Shown here piece after piece: positions 15,882 to 24,927 of a stretch of DNA of 64,000 nt. A program made the translations under genes and the position numbers. Location: positions 186,001 to 250,000 of the forward strand of contig JBIOHC010000001.1 in NCBI GenBank assembly GCA_044448685.1, in the 5' to 3' direction. Below the pieces are notes generated by a model. That model was not told the DNA's origin. It ran no database searches and saw only the letters and a list, made by a program, of their open reading frames with translations. Position 1 is the stretch's first letter. Each line of letters starts with the position of its first letter. The stretch is from Palsa-965 sp044448685. GTDB lineage: Bacteria > Bacteroidota > Bacteroidia > Palsa-965.

Positions 15882-18039
15882 GCGCCTCTTTCATCCTGTG
15901 GAGGTGATTCAACACCATTCTGATTTGTGTATAAGAAGCAGCTTCCCCCAACTCATGTTTAATGGAACTCAGTTTATTATCACCCGCTTTGTTTGCCGCT
16001 GCTTTTATTGTTTCCAGCAAGACTTCCGGAATGAAGTCGGAGATATTCACTTCTCCGTTTGCAACAAGTGCAGCCAGATGCCCTTCAATGGTTGAAACAG
16101 CCATGTCCCTGTGCCTGGCTATTTGTTCAGCATTCTTTCCTTCTTTGTACAAAGCCAGCGTTTCCAGTTTACTCTCACCACGGGCAGGTTTTTTCCGGGA
16201 TGCAGCAGGGCCTTTTTTCACTTCAGTCTTGACAACCTCCAGAGCCAGATTTCCGAAAGAAGCCTTTTCGATAAGATGTATCGTGCTTTCAAGATAAGAT
16301 TCAACTTCAGCAAGCTGACGACCCAGCTTACGGAAACCTTTTTTCCCTTTCAATTGGGAACGGATCTCTTCAAGAGGAGAGAGGATCTCCTTCAGGATCC
16401 GTTCTATAAAGTATTTTTTCGCTCCCACGACTTTTTGTACAAGCCAGACTTCATTCAGGGGATTTTCAACAAGTTTCTTTTCCAGCTCGGCAACAAATTT
16501 TTCGGATATCGTTGCGTGGTGCTTTGTATGATCCAAAATCAAGGAAAAGGCTTTTGACTCAGGCGATTCAACTTGCTTCTGCCATTCACGCAAGGCTTCT
16601 CCCCAGAGCTCAAGCTCCTGTTTGATTTTACCCCAGTCAAAGGCACGGATAAGGATACGTGCGGCATATTTCTTTTTTTCTCCTTCTAGCATCCCCGTTA
16701 GCTCATCCGGTTTGTGCTCCCCTTTCGAAAATTCCGAGATTTGCGCATCGGTGAAAATATGTGCCGTACTGATACGGGAAAGCAAGGTGATTCCATTCAA
16801 CGTCCTGCACCGGCTCAGGGCCACATAAACCTGACCGGAAGCAAATGATTTCTCCACATCCAGTGTCACTTCGTCGAACGTGAGGCCCTGGCTCTTATGT
16901 ATGGTTACAGCCCAGGCCAGACGCAAAGGATATTGGGTAAAGCTTCCTATCTCTTCTTCTTCAACCTTTCCTGTTTCCTTATTCAGTTTATAACGTATAT
17001 TTTTCCATTCTCCTCTTTGCAGGGCAATAGTTTTCTTGTCGTCGCGCAGCTCCACACTGATTCCCTCATCGCTGATTTCCTTCACAAAAGCTATCGTGCC
17101 ATTCACATACCTTTTATCGGGATCATTGCGGATAAACATAACCTGTGCACCGGCTTTCAACTGCAATTCCGCTTCACACGGATTGGCAGATTCAGGAAAA
17201 GTTCCATGGACATCGGCTGTAAACGTATGCAAAGTTGTTTCGAGCTTCTGAAGTTCATGCTGATTGATGCGGTCGGCCTGAGCATTATGCGTGACGAGTG
17301 TGATCCCTTTTGCTGTTCCGCTTCCATTTCCGCCAACGCAACGCTTGTTCAGCTCATCCAGATCCGCTTGTGAAATCCGGTTATTCCGGATACCGTTCAA
17401 AATACGGATAAACTGCTCTTCGCTCTGACGGTAGATCTTTTTCAGTTCCAGAAAAAGCATGGGACAGGTCTCCATGGTCTTTGCACTGAAGAAATAGGGA
17501 CTGGCATAATATTTTTTCTGAACCGACCAATCTGAATCTTTAACCACCGGAGGCAGTTGATACAGATCACCGATAAAAAGCACTTGTACACCACCAAACG
17601 CCACATTCTTCCGATTGCGGAAGTGGCGGAGGCTCTCATCAATCATATCCAGTACATCGGCACGCACCATACTTACCTCGTCAATGATAAGCAGGTCCAG
17701 CTCCCTGAGCAACTCTATCTTTTCCTTGCTCAGACGCATACCTCTGAATAAGGAATAGCGGTTTACAAATTGAATCTGATCCTCTTGTGTATTATACTCG
17801 GGCAAAAAAGGAAGAAAGGGCAGCTGAAACATAGAATGAATGGTAACCCCACCTGCATTCATGGCAGCAACACCGGTAGGAGCAACAACAGCAGCATTCT
17901 TACCGGTATGATCAAGCACATATTTCAGAAAAGTGGTCTTACCCGTTCCGGCCTTACCGGTAAGGAATAAGTTGAGGGACGTGTTATTAATCACATCCCA
18001 GGCCAGGTCAACTATTTCATTTTGTTCAGGAGCACTCAT
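15877..18039 (-). CDS. PIF1/RecD-like DNA helicase with C-terminal helix-turn-helix domain
   Basis: ATP-dependent superfamily 1B helicase, 720 residues from the ATG at 18039. Walker A is GKAGTGKTTF near residue 35, Walker B is LLIIDEVSM near 115, and the late helicase motif VTIHKSQGLTFDEV lies near 385, followed by a UvrD-like VALSRC segment. The C-terminal third is helical and holds an RQC/HTH_40-like unit (LYKEGKNAEQIARHRDMAVS, then TIEGHLAALVANGEV). Such proteins unwind 5'-tailed or G-quadruplex DNA; the exact role is inferred. The last codons fall in a repeat element. Confidence 0.9.
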   Translation of the reverse strand: MSAPEQNEIVDLAWDVINNTSLNLFLTGKAGTGKTTFLKYVLDHTGKNAAVVAPTGVAAMNAGGVTIHSMFQLPFLPFLPEYNTQEDQIQFVNRYSLFRGMRLSKEKIELLRELDLLIIDEVSMVRADVLDMIDESLRHFRNRKNVAFGGVQVLFIGDLYQLPPVVKDSDWSVQKKYYASPYFFSAKTMETCPMLFLELKKIYRQSEEQFIRILNGIRNNRISQADLDELNKRCVGGNGSGTAKGITLVTHNAQADRINQHELQKLETTLHTFTADVHGTFPESANPCEAELQLKAGAQVMFIRNDPDKRYVNGTIAFVKEISDEGISVELRDDKKTIALQRGEWKNIRYKLNKETGKVEEEEIGSFTQYPLRLAWAVTIHKSQGLTFDEVTLDVEKSFASGQVYVALSRCRTLNGITLLSRISTAHIFTDAQISEFSKGEHKPDELTGMLEGEKKKYAARILIRAFDWGKIKQELELWGEALREWQKQVESPESKAFSLILDHTKHHATISEKFVAELEKKLVENPLNEVWLVQKVVGAKKYFIERILKEILSPLEEIRSQLKGKKGFRKLGRQLAEVESYLESTIHLIEKASFGNLALEVVKTEVKKGPAASRKKPARGESKLETLALYKEGKNAEQIARHRDMAVSTIEGHLAALVANGEVNISDFIPEVLLETIKAAANKAGDNKLSSIKHELGEAASYTQIRMVLNHLHRMKEAR

Positions 18040-18135
18040 AAAAAGCAAAAACTATTTGATTGCCTGTTTTTCGGGCAATCAATGGGTGGCAAGGTAGTGA
18101 ATAAGGGAGGGGGAAGTCAAGGAAACAGGAAACGA

Positions 18136-18169
18136 AAAAGCCCCCGAAATGAAAACTTCGGGGGCTTTT
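18136..18169 (-). terminator. Intrinsic terminator after tRNA-Ala
   Basis: A stem of up to 13 bp (AGCCCCCGAA with TTCGGGGGCT and outer A:T pairs) with an eight-base loop. On the minus strand it follows the tRNA and ends in TTTTT, separating the tRNA from the helicase gene. The A and T runs on both sides make it potentially bidirectional. Confidence 0.85.
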
Positions 18170-18181
18170 CTGATTCATGGG

Positions 18182-18255
<74 letters not shown>

Positions 18256-18376
18256 GGGTCCCCTCCAAAGCCTTGGCATAGGAGGGTATTTAAATGAACG
18301 GACGACAAAAGTATCAAAAACCAGGGAATTGGCAAATTTTGAGGAAAAAGAGATAGATTGCATGAAATCATAAGAA

Positions 18377-18988
18377 ATGAGCACTACCCCCACCTTACAA
18401 AGAATAAAATCCAAACTCTCTGACCTGAAAAAGCTTGACGGTGAATATGCACTGTTTGGTGCACACAAACATAAATATGTGCTTAATCCTCCTTGTACTG
18501 AAAAGCAGGTGAGTGATTTTGAATTAAAAAATAAAATTAAGCTTCCGGAAGGATACCGGGACTTCTTACTAGTAATTGGAAATGGAGGATCGGGCCCTTA
18601 TTACGGACTTGAACCTTTGGAAAATGGACTGTTCGCGGATCTTGATTATAAATCGCCCGACCGTTTAAACGATCTGTCAAAAGAATTCCCCTTTACCGAT
18701 AAATGGAATATGAATTTCAGAGGATTGGGTGAGGCTGAATATTCAAAGAAGAAAAAGGAGGAATATTACAAAGCGGAATTCTCAAACGGATTGTTGAGAA
18801 TATGCAATTATGGTTGCGGAGTCTCGATTAATCTTGTTGTAAACGGAAGTGAGTACGGGAACATATGGACGGATGACCGTTGCAACGACCAGGGTATTTA
18901 TCCGGATACGTTGTTTGGCAATGTGCAAAGATTAGATTTTCTGACCTGGTACGAATTATGGCTTGATGAGTCACTCATTCTTTCATAA
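18377..18988 (+). CDS. SMI1/KNR4 (SUKH) family protein
   Basis: A 203-residue protein with the SUKH core: EKQVSDFELKNKIKLPEGYR, then FLLVIGNGGSGPYYGLEPLE, and later LLRICNYGCGVSINLVVNGS. Bacterial SUKH proteins are often immunity proteins against polymorphic toxins, but no toxin lies next to it. It sits alone between the tRNA-Ala gene and signal peptidase, a location consistent with an accessory insertion. Immunity function is family-based inference. Confidence 0.88.
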   Translation: MSTTPTLQRIKSKLSDLKKLDGEYALFGAHKHKYVLNPPCTEKQVSDFELKNKIKLPEGYRDFLLVIGNGGSGPYYGLEPLENGLFADLDYKSPDRLNDLSKEFPFTDKWNMNFRGLGEAEYSKKKKEEYYKAEFSNGLLRICNYGCGVSINLVVNGSEYGNIWTDDRCNDQGIYPDTLFGNVQRLDFLTWYELWLDESLILS

Positions 18989-19139
18989 ACACGTGGTTGA
19001 ATTTCAACGCTGATTCCCGGCCTTCGCTCACCTACAATACCTTGAAGATGATAGCGATACTGCCCGATTCAGGGTCCCGGCATTGTTTAATATTTTAGTA
19101 TCTTTACCCTTCAAATTCGGAAATAATTTCACAAACTTT

Positions 19140-20852
19140 ATGGAGTTCATACACTATTTTATAATTATAAGCCTCCTGCTTCTTTTTGCAGGCCTCTACA
19201 AAATATTCGAGAAGGCCGGTGAAGCCGGCTGGAAGGCACTCATTCCGGGCTATCATTTATTGGTTTGGTTGAAAGTATTGAAGAAGCCCTGGTGGTGGGT
19301 CTTACTCATGGTCATCCCGACTATTTCCTGGATTATGCTCTTCATCCTCCTGGCTGAAACAGCAAAAGCTTTTGGTAAAAAATCTGTTGTTCAGCAGTTA
19401 ATCGCCATTGTAGGATATTTCATTTATATGCCCTTGCTGGGTTTCAGCAAAAACGAAAAATGGATGGGTGTGGAGCCATCTACTGGCAAAAAATCCATTG
19501 GCAAGGAATGGCTGGAAGCCGGTTTGTTTGCTGTTGTAGCAGCATCAATCATCCGTACATTTATTTTCGAACCATTTGTTATACCTACTTCTTCATTGGA
19601 AAAGTCACTTATGGTAGGTGATTATCTCTTTGCAAGCAAGATCAGCTATGGAGCCAAGGTCCCCAGAACGCCATTATCCTTCCCTTTTTCGCATAATACA
19701 CTGCCCCTCACCAAACGTATTCCGAGTTATCTGAACTGGGTTAAACTTCCGAATCTAAGGTTGCCGGGATTGGGCCATGTAGAACGGAACGACTATGTAG
19801 TTTTCAACTGGCCGGAAGGAGACACCGTTGAATTGAATCATGCCGAAGGTAAGACCTATGCAAGTTATTATGCCCTGTGCCGCAGGCTGGGCCGTAACAG
19901 AGTACTCGACAAGAACCAAAGCGACAACAACAATGTCCCCCTGGGAGATATCGTGGTACGTCCGATTGATAAACTCGACCATTATGTAAAACGTTGTGTG
20001 GCCTTGCCGGGCGATATTTTTGAAATCAGGAACAAGACAATTTTCATCAATAACCAACCGGCATACGTTCCTCCGAATCTGCAATACAGTTATTATTACA
20101 ACAATGACAGTATCCCGCTATTTACACATCCGGGCGATGATTTTGTTCCGACTTCACTCGGCTCTAAACTGGATATTACAGACGTAGGACAGACCCAACA
20201 GGGGGATTATACCCACCTGGTTATGCAAACAACCAATCAGAATGCTGCTTACCTGTGGGAGCAATATGGAACTCACAGCCTGCATGAATTGAGGGATACA
20301 AGCTACTCCTGGGGAAATGATGAGGATCTCTTTCCACATTCTCAGCACTATCCATGGACCAACGACAAATACGGCCCGCTTACTATACCGAAAGAAGGAG
20401 TAACGGTTCCTATCGATTCTATAACCCTTCCCCTTTATGAACGTATCATCAGCGCTTATGAAGAAAACCTGCTTGAAAAAAAGAACGGGAAAATCTATAT
20501 CAATAATAAGGAAGCCCATTCATACACCTTTAAGCAGGATTATTATTTCATGATGGGTGATAACAGGCACAACTCTGCCGATTCAAGGTATTGGGGATTT
20601 GTGCCCGAAGACCATGTTGTCGGTAAACCGGTATTCATCTGGATGTCAATCAAAGAAAAAGTGTCTTTCCTGAAAAAGTTCAGGTGGAACAGATTCTTTG
20701 CTTTTGTTCAGCGCGATCATATTTCACAATCCTACCTCATCCACTTCCTCGTGGTAGGCGGTGGATTATGGATTTTCTTTAATTACCGCAAACGGAAAAA
20801 AACTGTACCCGATTCCAAGAGTGTACTGGGTCAGGGACAGAAAAAGAAGTGA
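19140..20852 (+). CDS. lepB: Signal peptidase I with N-terminal membrane extension
   Basis: Type I signal peptidase of 570 residues, far longer than the usual 200-320. The N-terminal 105 residues are an extra multi-pass membrane region (AGEAGWKALIPGYHLLVWLK; DUF5684-like in appearance). The catalytic part follows: Ser152 in PTSSLEKSLM, the base Lys in DHYVKRCVALPGD, and box MMGDNRHNSADSRYWGFVPE near the end, then a final membrane helix at about 540-560. A long insertion lies between the Lys box and the last box. The ATG at 19140 is preferred because earlier codons add a non-conserved stretch. A weak -7 box TATCTTTA lies at 19098-19105. Confidence 0.92.
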   Translation: MEFIHYFIIISLLLLFAGLYKIFEKAGEAGWKALIPGYHLLVWLKVLKKPWWWVLLMVIPTISWIMLFILLAETAKAFGKKSVVQQLIAIVGYFIYMPLLGFSKNEKWMGVEPSTGKKSIGKEWLEAGLFAVVAASIIRTFIFEPFVIPTSSLEKSLMVGDYLFASKISYGAKVPRTPLSFPFSHNTLPLTKRIPSYLNWVKLPNLRLPGLGHVERNDYVVFNWPEGDTVELNHAEGKTYASYYALCRRLGRNRVLDKNQSDNNNVPLGDIVVRPIDKLDHYVKRCVALPGDIFEIRNKTIFINNQPAYVPPNLQYSYYYNNDSIPLFTHPGDDFVPTSLGSKLDITDVGQTQQGDYTHLVMQTTNQNAAYLWEQYGTHSLHELRDTSYSWGNDEDLFPHSQHYPWTNDKYGPLTIPKEGVTVPIDSITLPLYERIISAYEENLLEKKNGKIYINNKEAHSYTFKQDYYFMMGDNRHNSADSRYWGFVPEDHVVGKPVFIWMSIKEKVSFLKKFRWNRFFAFVQRDHISQSYLIHFLVVGGGLWIFFNYRKRKKTVPDSKSVLGQGQKKK

Positions 20853-20876
20853 CCTGTAAATAATACGCTCCGGCAC

Positions 20877-21347
20877 ATGGATAATCAGGAGTATATGGCA
20901 GAGGCCATACGTCTGGCAGTAAGCAATGTGGAAAGCAACAAGGGCGGACCTTTTGGTGCAGTAGTGGTCAAAAACGGGAAGATCATTGCCCGTGGCTATA
21001 ACCAGGTTACTGCACTCAATGATCCTACTGCACATGCCGAAGTGGTGGCTATCCGTGAGGCGTGCAAAGTGCTGAATTCCTTCCAGCTCGATGAATGTGA
21101 TATCTATACAAGCTGCGAGCCCTGCCCTATGTGCCTAGGAGCTATATACTGGGCCCGCCCTGCAAAGGTATTCTATGCCTGTACAAAGAAAGATGCTGCC
21201 GAAATAGCGTTTGATGATGATTTTATCTATTCGGAAATTGCCAAACCACTGGATCAAAGAAGTATGAAATTTATCCAGCTTATGCGTACCGAAGGCCTTA
21301 AGGCCTTTGATGCCTGGGAAAAGATGGAAGGAAAAACAGAATACTGA
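20877..21347 (+). CDS. guaD: Guanine deaminase (cytidine-deaminase fold)
   Basis: Converts guanine to xanthine and ammonia. The 156 residues carry the zinc motifs PTAHAEVVAI and SCEPCPMCLGAIYWAR, and the whole sequence (GGPFGAVVVKNGKIIARGYN, FDDDFIYSEIAKP) resembles Bacillus GuaD, not tRNA adenosine deaminase. It supplies xanthine to the xanthine dehydrogenase encoded at 32-36 kb. The gene ends one base before the end of convergent moaCB, without any intergenic DNA. Confidence 0.92.
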   Translation: MDNQEYMAEAIRLAVSNVESNKGGPFGAVVVKNGKIIARGYNQVTALNDPTAHAEVVAIREACKVLNSFQLDECDIYTSCEPCPMCLGAIYWARPAKVFYACTKKDAAEIAFDDDFIYSEIAKPLDQRSMKFIQLMRTEGLKAFDAWEKMEGKTEY

Positions 21348-22259
21348 TTAGCTGTGCCTCTGTCCTGCTTTAACCTTAAACACATGCAGTACAGCCGGAA
21401 ATAAGGCTTCCAATGAATCGGTCACTCCGGCCGGGGATCCGGGCAAAGTGATAATAAGCGTTTCTCCGCAAAATCCGGCTACCCCCCTCGATAACATAGC
21501 AAAAGGTGTTTTGTGTTGCCCGTGTGCACGGGCCGCTTCCATCAGTCCGGGTATTTCCCTGTCCAGCAAAGGCTTTACAGCTTCAGGAGTTACATCACGT
21601 ACAGATAGTCCCGTACCTCCAGTAGTCAGAATCAGTTCTGCTCCTTCGTTCATGAGTTTGCGAAGTGTGGCTTGTATTGTATCCGGATTGTCAGCAACAG
21701 CAGCTGTGCTTAAGATTTCAAATTGCAGGTCTTTCAGACGTGACAAGATGGCTTTACCGCTTTCATCTTCACTTTTCCCGGCTGATATAGAATCGGAAAT
21801 AATAAGCACAGAGGCTTTTAAGCCTTTTCCGTTGGTGTTCTTCAGATCAGACTTCCCTCCCTTCTTTTCCAGCAAACGTATGTTGCATATCTCAATTCCT
21901 TTATCAAGCGGTTTGAGCATATCATACACAGTAAGCGCCACCACCGATGCTCCATGCATGGCTTCCACTTCAACACCTGTTTTATAAATGGTTTTTACTT
22001 CCATTCTGATCCGGATATCGAGTCCATGAATTTCATAGCTCACAGAGGCATATTCAATCGGAATGGGATGACAGTCGGGCAGCAGATCGCTCGTGCGCTT
22101 CACTCCCAGCAAGCCCGCTGCTTTAGCCATTTCAAACACATCGCCTTTAGGAACGGTTTTGTTTAACAGAGCTTCGAGTGCTTCCGGTTTACTGAGCCTT
22201 ACTACTGCCATGGCTACTGCCTGACGCAGGGTGTTTGATTTATGAGTGATATCGACCAT
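21348..22259 (-). CDS. moaCB: Bifunctional MoaC/MoaB molybdenum cofactor protein
   Basis: Fusion of two Moco enzymes, 303 residues. The N-terminal half is MoaC (cyclic pyranopterin monophosphate synthase): MVDITHK, KGDVFEMAKAAGLLGVKRTS, DCHPIPIEYASVSYE, TGVEVEAMHGASVVALTVYD. The C-terminal half, from about residue 150, is MoaB/MogA-like: LIISDSISAGKSEDESGKAI and ILTTGGTGLSVRDVTPEAV. The ATG at 22259 gives the usual MVDITHK start; longer forms would run into moaE. Last gene of the minus-strand Moco unit. Confidence 0.93.
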   Translation of the reverse strand: MVDITHKSNTLRQAVAMAVVRLSKPEALEALLNKTVPKGDVFEMAKAAGLLGVKRTSDLLPDCHPIPIEYASVSYEIHGLDIRIRMEVKTIYKTGVEVEAMHGASVVALTVYDMLKPLDKGIEICNIRLLEKKGGKSDLKNTNGKGLKASVLIISDSISAGKSEDESGKAILSRLKDLQFEILSTAAVADNPDTIQATLRKLMNEGAELILTTGGTGLSVRDVTPEAVKPLLDREIPGLMEAARAHGQHKTPFAMLSRGVAGFCGETLIITLPGSPAGVTDSLEALFPAVLHVFKVKAGQRHS

Positions 22260-22269
22260 TCGCGTTGTG

Positions 22270-22722
22270 TTAAACCGATTTGTTTTCTTTCCATACATGG
22301 GTGCCGTCATCGGCAATTTCTTTTCCCCATACAGGAACCTGTTTCTTTATCTGCTCAACAATAAAGGAGCAGGCTTCGAATACTTCCTTGCGGTGTACGG
22401 CAGAGACAAAAACAAACAGGGAAATCTCCCCGGCTTTGACAAGCCCCGTACTGTGATATATATGCAGACAGCTCAATTCGTATTTTTCAAATGCCGCTTC
22501 CCTTATTTTATTAAATTCCTTTTCAGCCATTTCTTCATATGCACTGTATTCAATAACTTGCACTGTTTTTCCTCCGACAACATCAGCCCGGACCTGCCCA
22601 AGAAAAACAGTATGGGCTCCCACCTTCGTCTTCACACTATGTTTGGCAATGGAATCAGCAATAAAACCCGGGCTGATGGGTCCTTGCTGTAAAACTTTAT
22701 GCATGGGTTTGGATGTGTTCAT
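22270..22722 (-). CDS. moaE: Molybdopterin synthase catalytic subunit MoaE
   Basis: Large subunit of molybdopterin synthase, 150 residues. Typical motifs are GAHTVFLGQVRADVVGGKTV, EYSAYEEMAEKEFNKI, HSTGLVKAGEISLFVFVSAV HR and the end PVWGKEIADDGTHVWKENKS with its active-site Lys. It forms a heterotetramer with MoaD, encoded directly upstream (14 bases apart). Confidence 0.94.
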   Translation of the reverse strand: MNTSKPMHKVLQQGPISPGFIADSIAKHSVKTKVGAHTVFLGQVRADVVGGKTVQVIEYSAYEEMAEKEFNKIREAAFEKYELSCLHIYHSTGLVKAGEISLFVFVSAVHRKEVFEACSFIVEQIKKQVPVWGKEIADDGTHVWKENKSV

Positions 22723-22736
22723 CGGTTTATGTCTGC

Positions 22737-22964
22737 TTACCCCCCTGCAAATGGTGCCAGCAACGCCAGTTCATCGCCTTCTGTTATTACCTTACTTTCA
22801 GTCACCACTTCCTGATTCAAAGCCAGCTGAACCTTTATACGCTTCAATGCCGGAAAACGAAGCAAGATCTGTTCCATCAGCGTTGCTGTATCCGGTGTGT
22901 GGTCGAACTCAATCTTTGTGCTACCGGTAATTTCTGCTAGCGGACCGAAGAATAGAACTGTCAT
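22737..22964 (-). CDS. moaD: Molybdopterin synthase sulfur carrier subunit MoaD
   Basis: Ubiquitin-fold sulfur carrier of 75 residues starting MTVLFFGPLAEITG and ending in the required Gly-Gly (LALLAPFAGG), which is thiocarboxylated. The ATG at 22964 is chosen: a longer reading begins inside moeA and adds 16 residues not found in the family. It starts four bases after the moeA stop. Confidence 0.92.
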   Translation of the reverse strand: MTVLFFGPLAEITGSTKIEFDHTPDTATLMEQILLRFPALKRIKVQLALNQEVVTESKVITEGDELALLAPFAGG

Positions 22965-22968
22965 GTTT

Positions 22969-24153
22969 TCAGATTTCGGGTAAAAGATGCACTTCCACAA
23001 TTTCTCCTGCATTTACCGTTCCCTGCTGTGCCGGTAAATATACAAAGGCATTGGCTTCTGCCAATGATTTCATGATAAAGGAATCCTGTCCTTCGGGGAC
23101 TTCAACTACGGTATCCTGAACGCGTGCTTTGAGATAGAATGCAAGTCCGGGTTTCTTTACTACCGTATTCATTAGTGTGAGTCTTCGTATTTTCAGAAAT
23201 AACTCTTTCCTGTTTTGTAGTATCCGGAGCGCTGTATATACATATTCATAAAAACAGCAGAGGGCAGAGGCAGGGTTGCCGGGCAAAGCAAATACATACC
23301 CTGTCTTACTTTTGCCGAAATACAAGGGTTTGCCGGGCTTCTGTTCTATTCCATGAAACAGGCAATGTGTCTTTTGTTCGGTCAGAATTTCGGCTACATA
23401 ATCATAATCACCAACTGAAATACCACCTGTTACAACTAACATATCTGCTTTCAGCCCTTCCTGAATAGCTTTGGAAAGAGCGGCTTTGTCATCTTTTACA
23501 AATTGCAGGCTGGATGCATTCAACCCCATAGCGTGTAATGCTGCATTTAAGGCGGAGGCAAGGGATTCGTGATTTTTCCCTTTCTCTAAAAGGCCTTTTG
23601 TCTTTTCCAGTTCATTACCGGTGATGATAAGCGCTATTGCCGGTTTTCGGAAAACAGACACGTCAGCGATACCCATACCATCCAGAAAACTGATCACAGC
23701 CGGGGTTATGAGGTGATGGCTCTGCAATGCCCTGTCTCCTTTCTTAATATGAGAGCCCTGGAGGCGTATAAACTTACCATGTTGAAATTCATCCGTACAT
23801 GTAATCACATTGCCGGTTAAGGTTGTCCTTTCCTGCATAACGATACAGGCACTTCCTTCGGGAACATAAGCGCCGGTAAAAATCCGGGCCGCCTCTCCGG
23901 GTTGTAGCTTACGGTCTGTATAAGACCCTGCCGGAATCTCCTCCACTACAATCCAGGTCTGTTGTTCGCTGCCCGGAATACCGAGGGCATATCCATCTAC
24001 ATTACTCTGGTTAAATGGAGGTAAATCAAGGGGTGAAATAATTTCTGTTGCAAGCGTATAACCTGAAGATGCGGATACTGCGATCTGTTCTGTACCCGTT
24101 AAGGCAGAAACTTCTTTGAGTAATATGATACGTGCTTCTTCCGGACTTATCAT
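22969..24153 (-). CDS. moeA: Molybdopterin molybdotransferase MoeA
   Basis: Inserts molybdate into adenylylated molybdopterin. 394 residues, usual length. Seen are LPPFNQSNVDGYALG, GEAARIFTGAYVPEGSACIV, the MoCF-binding core ALIITGNELE and VVTGGISVGDYDYV, and the LPGNPASALCCFYEYV motif. It is encoded between TSUP and moaD with gaps of 2-4 bases, hence one operon. Confidence 0.94.
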   Translation of the reverse strand: MISPEEARIILLKEVSALTGTEQIAVSASSGYTLATEIISPLDLPPFNQSNVDGYALGIPGSEQQTWIVVEEIPAGSYTDRKLQPGEAARIFTGAYVPEGSACIVMQERTTLTGNVITCTDEFQHGKFIRLQGSHIKKGDRALQSHHLITPAVISFLDGMGIADVSVFRKPAIALIITGNELEKTKGLLEKGKNHESLASALNAALHAMGLNASSLQFVKDDKAALSKAIQEGLKADMLVVTGGISVGDYDYVAEILTEQKTHCLFHGIEQKPGKPLYFGKSKTGYVFALPGNPASALCCFYEYVYTALRILQNRKELFLKIRRLTLMNTVVKKPGLAFYLKARVQDTVVEVPEGQDSFIMKSLAEANAFVYLPAQQGTVNAGEIVEVHLLPEI

Positions 24154-24155
24154 TC

Positions 24156-24890
24156 TTATACCAATACCAGTTTAACTGCTGCAAACATCAGTACTGCAGC
24201 CAGTACATATTTCAGGCTGGTTTGTTCGGCTCTCCGGCTTCCCCAATGCGATCCGAGCAAACCTCCGGCAATGGCTACAGCGAGCCAGCCTGCGTAAACA
24301 GGCGACCAGGCCGTGCCTTGCCGTATAAATCCTATCATACCTGCAATGGAATTAACAAGGATAAACAAAGCTGATACAGCTGCTGTATCTTTCATCCTGC
24401 CCCAATTGCAAAGCAGGATAACAGGACTCAGTAAAATACCACCTCCAATGCCTATCATACCACTCAAAAACCCCAGTACGCTTCCGATTAATACACCTGC
24501 CAACAAAGGAACATCCTTCAGTTGTCCCAGAGGCTTTCGGTTGAATACACCCAGGATACGCATTACAGCCAGAACCAGACAACAGCCCAGGATCTGTTTA
24601 TACAGCTGAGGATTTAAATGAATATAAGACCCGGCAAATGCCATTGGAACAGAAAGGAGTGCGAACGGATAAAAAAGCCTCCAGCGGAAATGCCCTCCCC
24701 TGTAATACTGATAAAAAGCTATGCCTGATACAAAAATATTCAGGAGCAAAGCCCCGGGTTTGATAAGTGCTATACTTAATCCAAGAAGGCTTAATACCGC
24801 CAGATACCCGCTGGCTCCTCCATGACCTACAGCTGAATAAAAAAAGGCTACCAGGAAGAGTAAACCCAATAACATTGCATAATCTGACAT
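24156..24890 (-). CDS. TSUP (TauE/SafE) family anion transporter
   Basis: A 244-residue membrane protein with about eight hydrophobic segments and the repeated TSUP motif: GHGGASGYLAVLSLLGL near residue 22 and GFLSGMIGIGGGILLSPVIL near 140. The family moves sulfite, sulfoacetate, and similar anions. It is the first gene of the Moco operon (moeA starts three bases later), which suggests, without proof, a link to an anion used or released by molybdoenzyme metabolism. A second TSUP domain occurs in the sulfur operon at 58918-60423. Confidence 0.88.
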   Translation of the reverse strand: MSDYAMLLGLLFLVAFFYSAVGHGGASGYLAVLSLLGLSIALIKPGALLLNIFVSGIAFYQYYRGGHFRWRLFYPFALLSVPMAFAGSYIHLNPQLYKQILGCCLVLAVMRILGVFNRKPLGQLKDVPLLAGVLIGSVLGFLSGMIGIGGGILLSPVILLCNWGRMKDTAAVSALFILVNSIAGMIGFIRQGTAWSPVYAGWLAVAIAGGLLGSHWGSRRAEQTSLKYVLAAVLMFAAVKLVLV

Positions 24891-24927
24891 GATAGTGTAA
24901 ATATATAGGTAAATTGCATACCTGAAA

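Noticed and set aside
21348..22316. A 322-residue form of MoaCB starting inside moaE
   Set aside because: The added 19 residues overlap moaE and are not typical; the ATG at 22259 gives the standard MVDITHK start.
24891..24927. A Moco-sensing riboswitch between the TSUP gene and moaA
   Set aside because: Only 37 bases separate the divergent starts, too short for such an RNA, and no helix pattern is visible.
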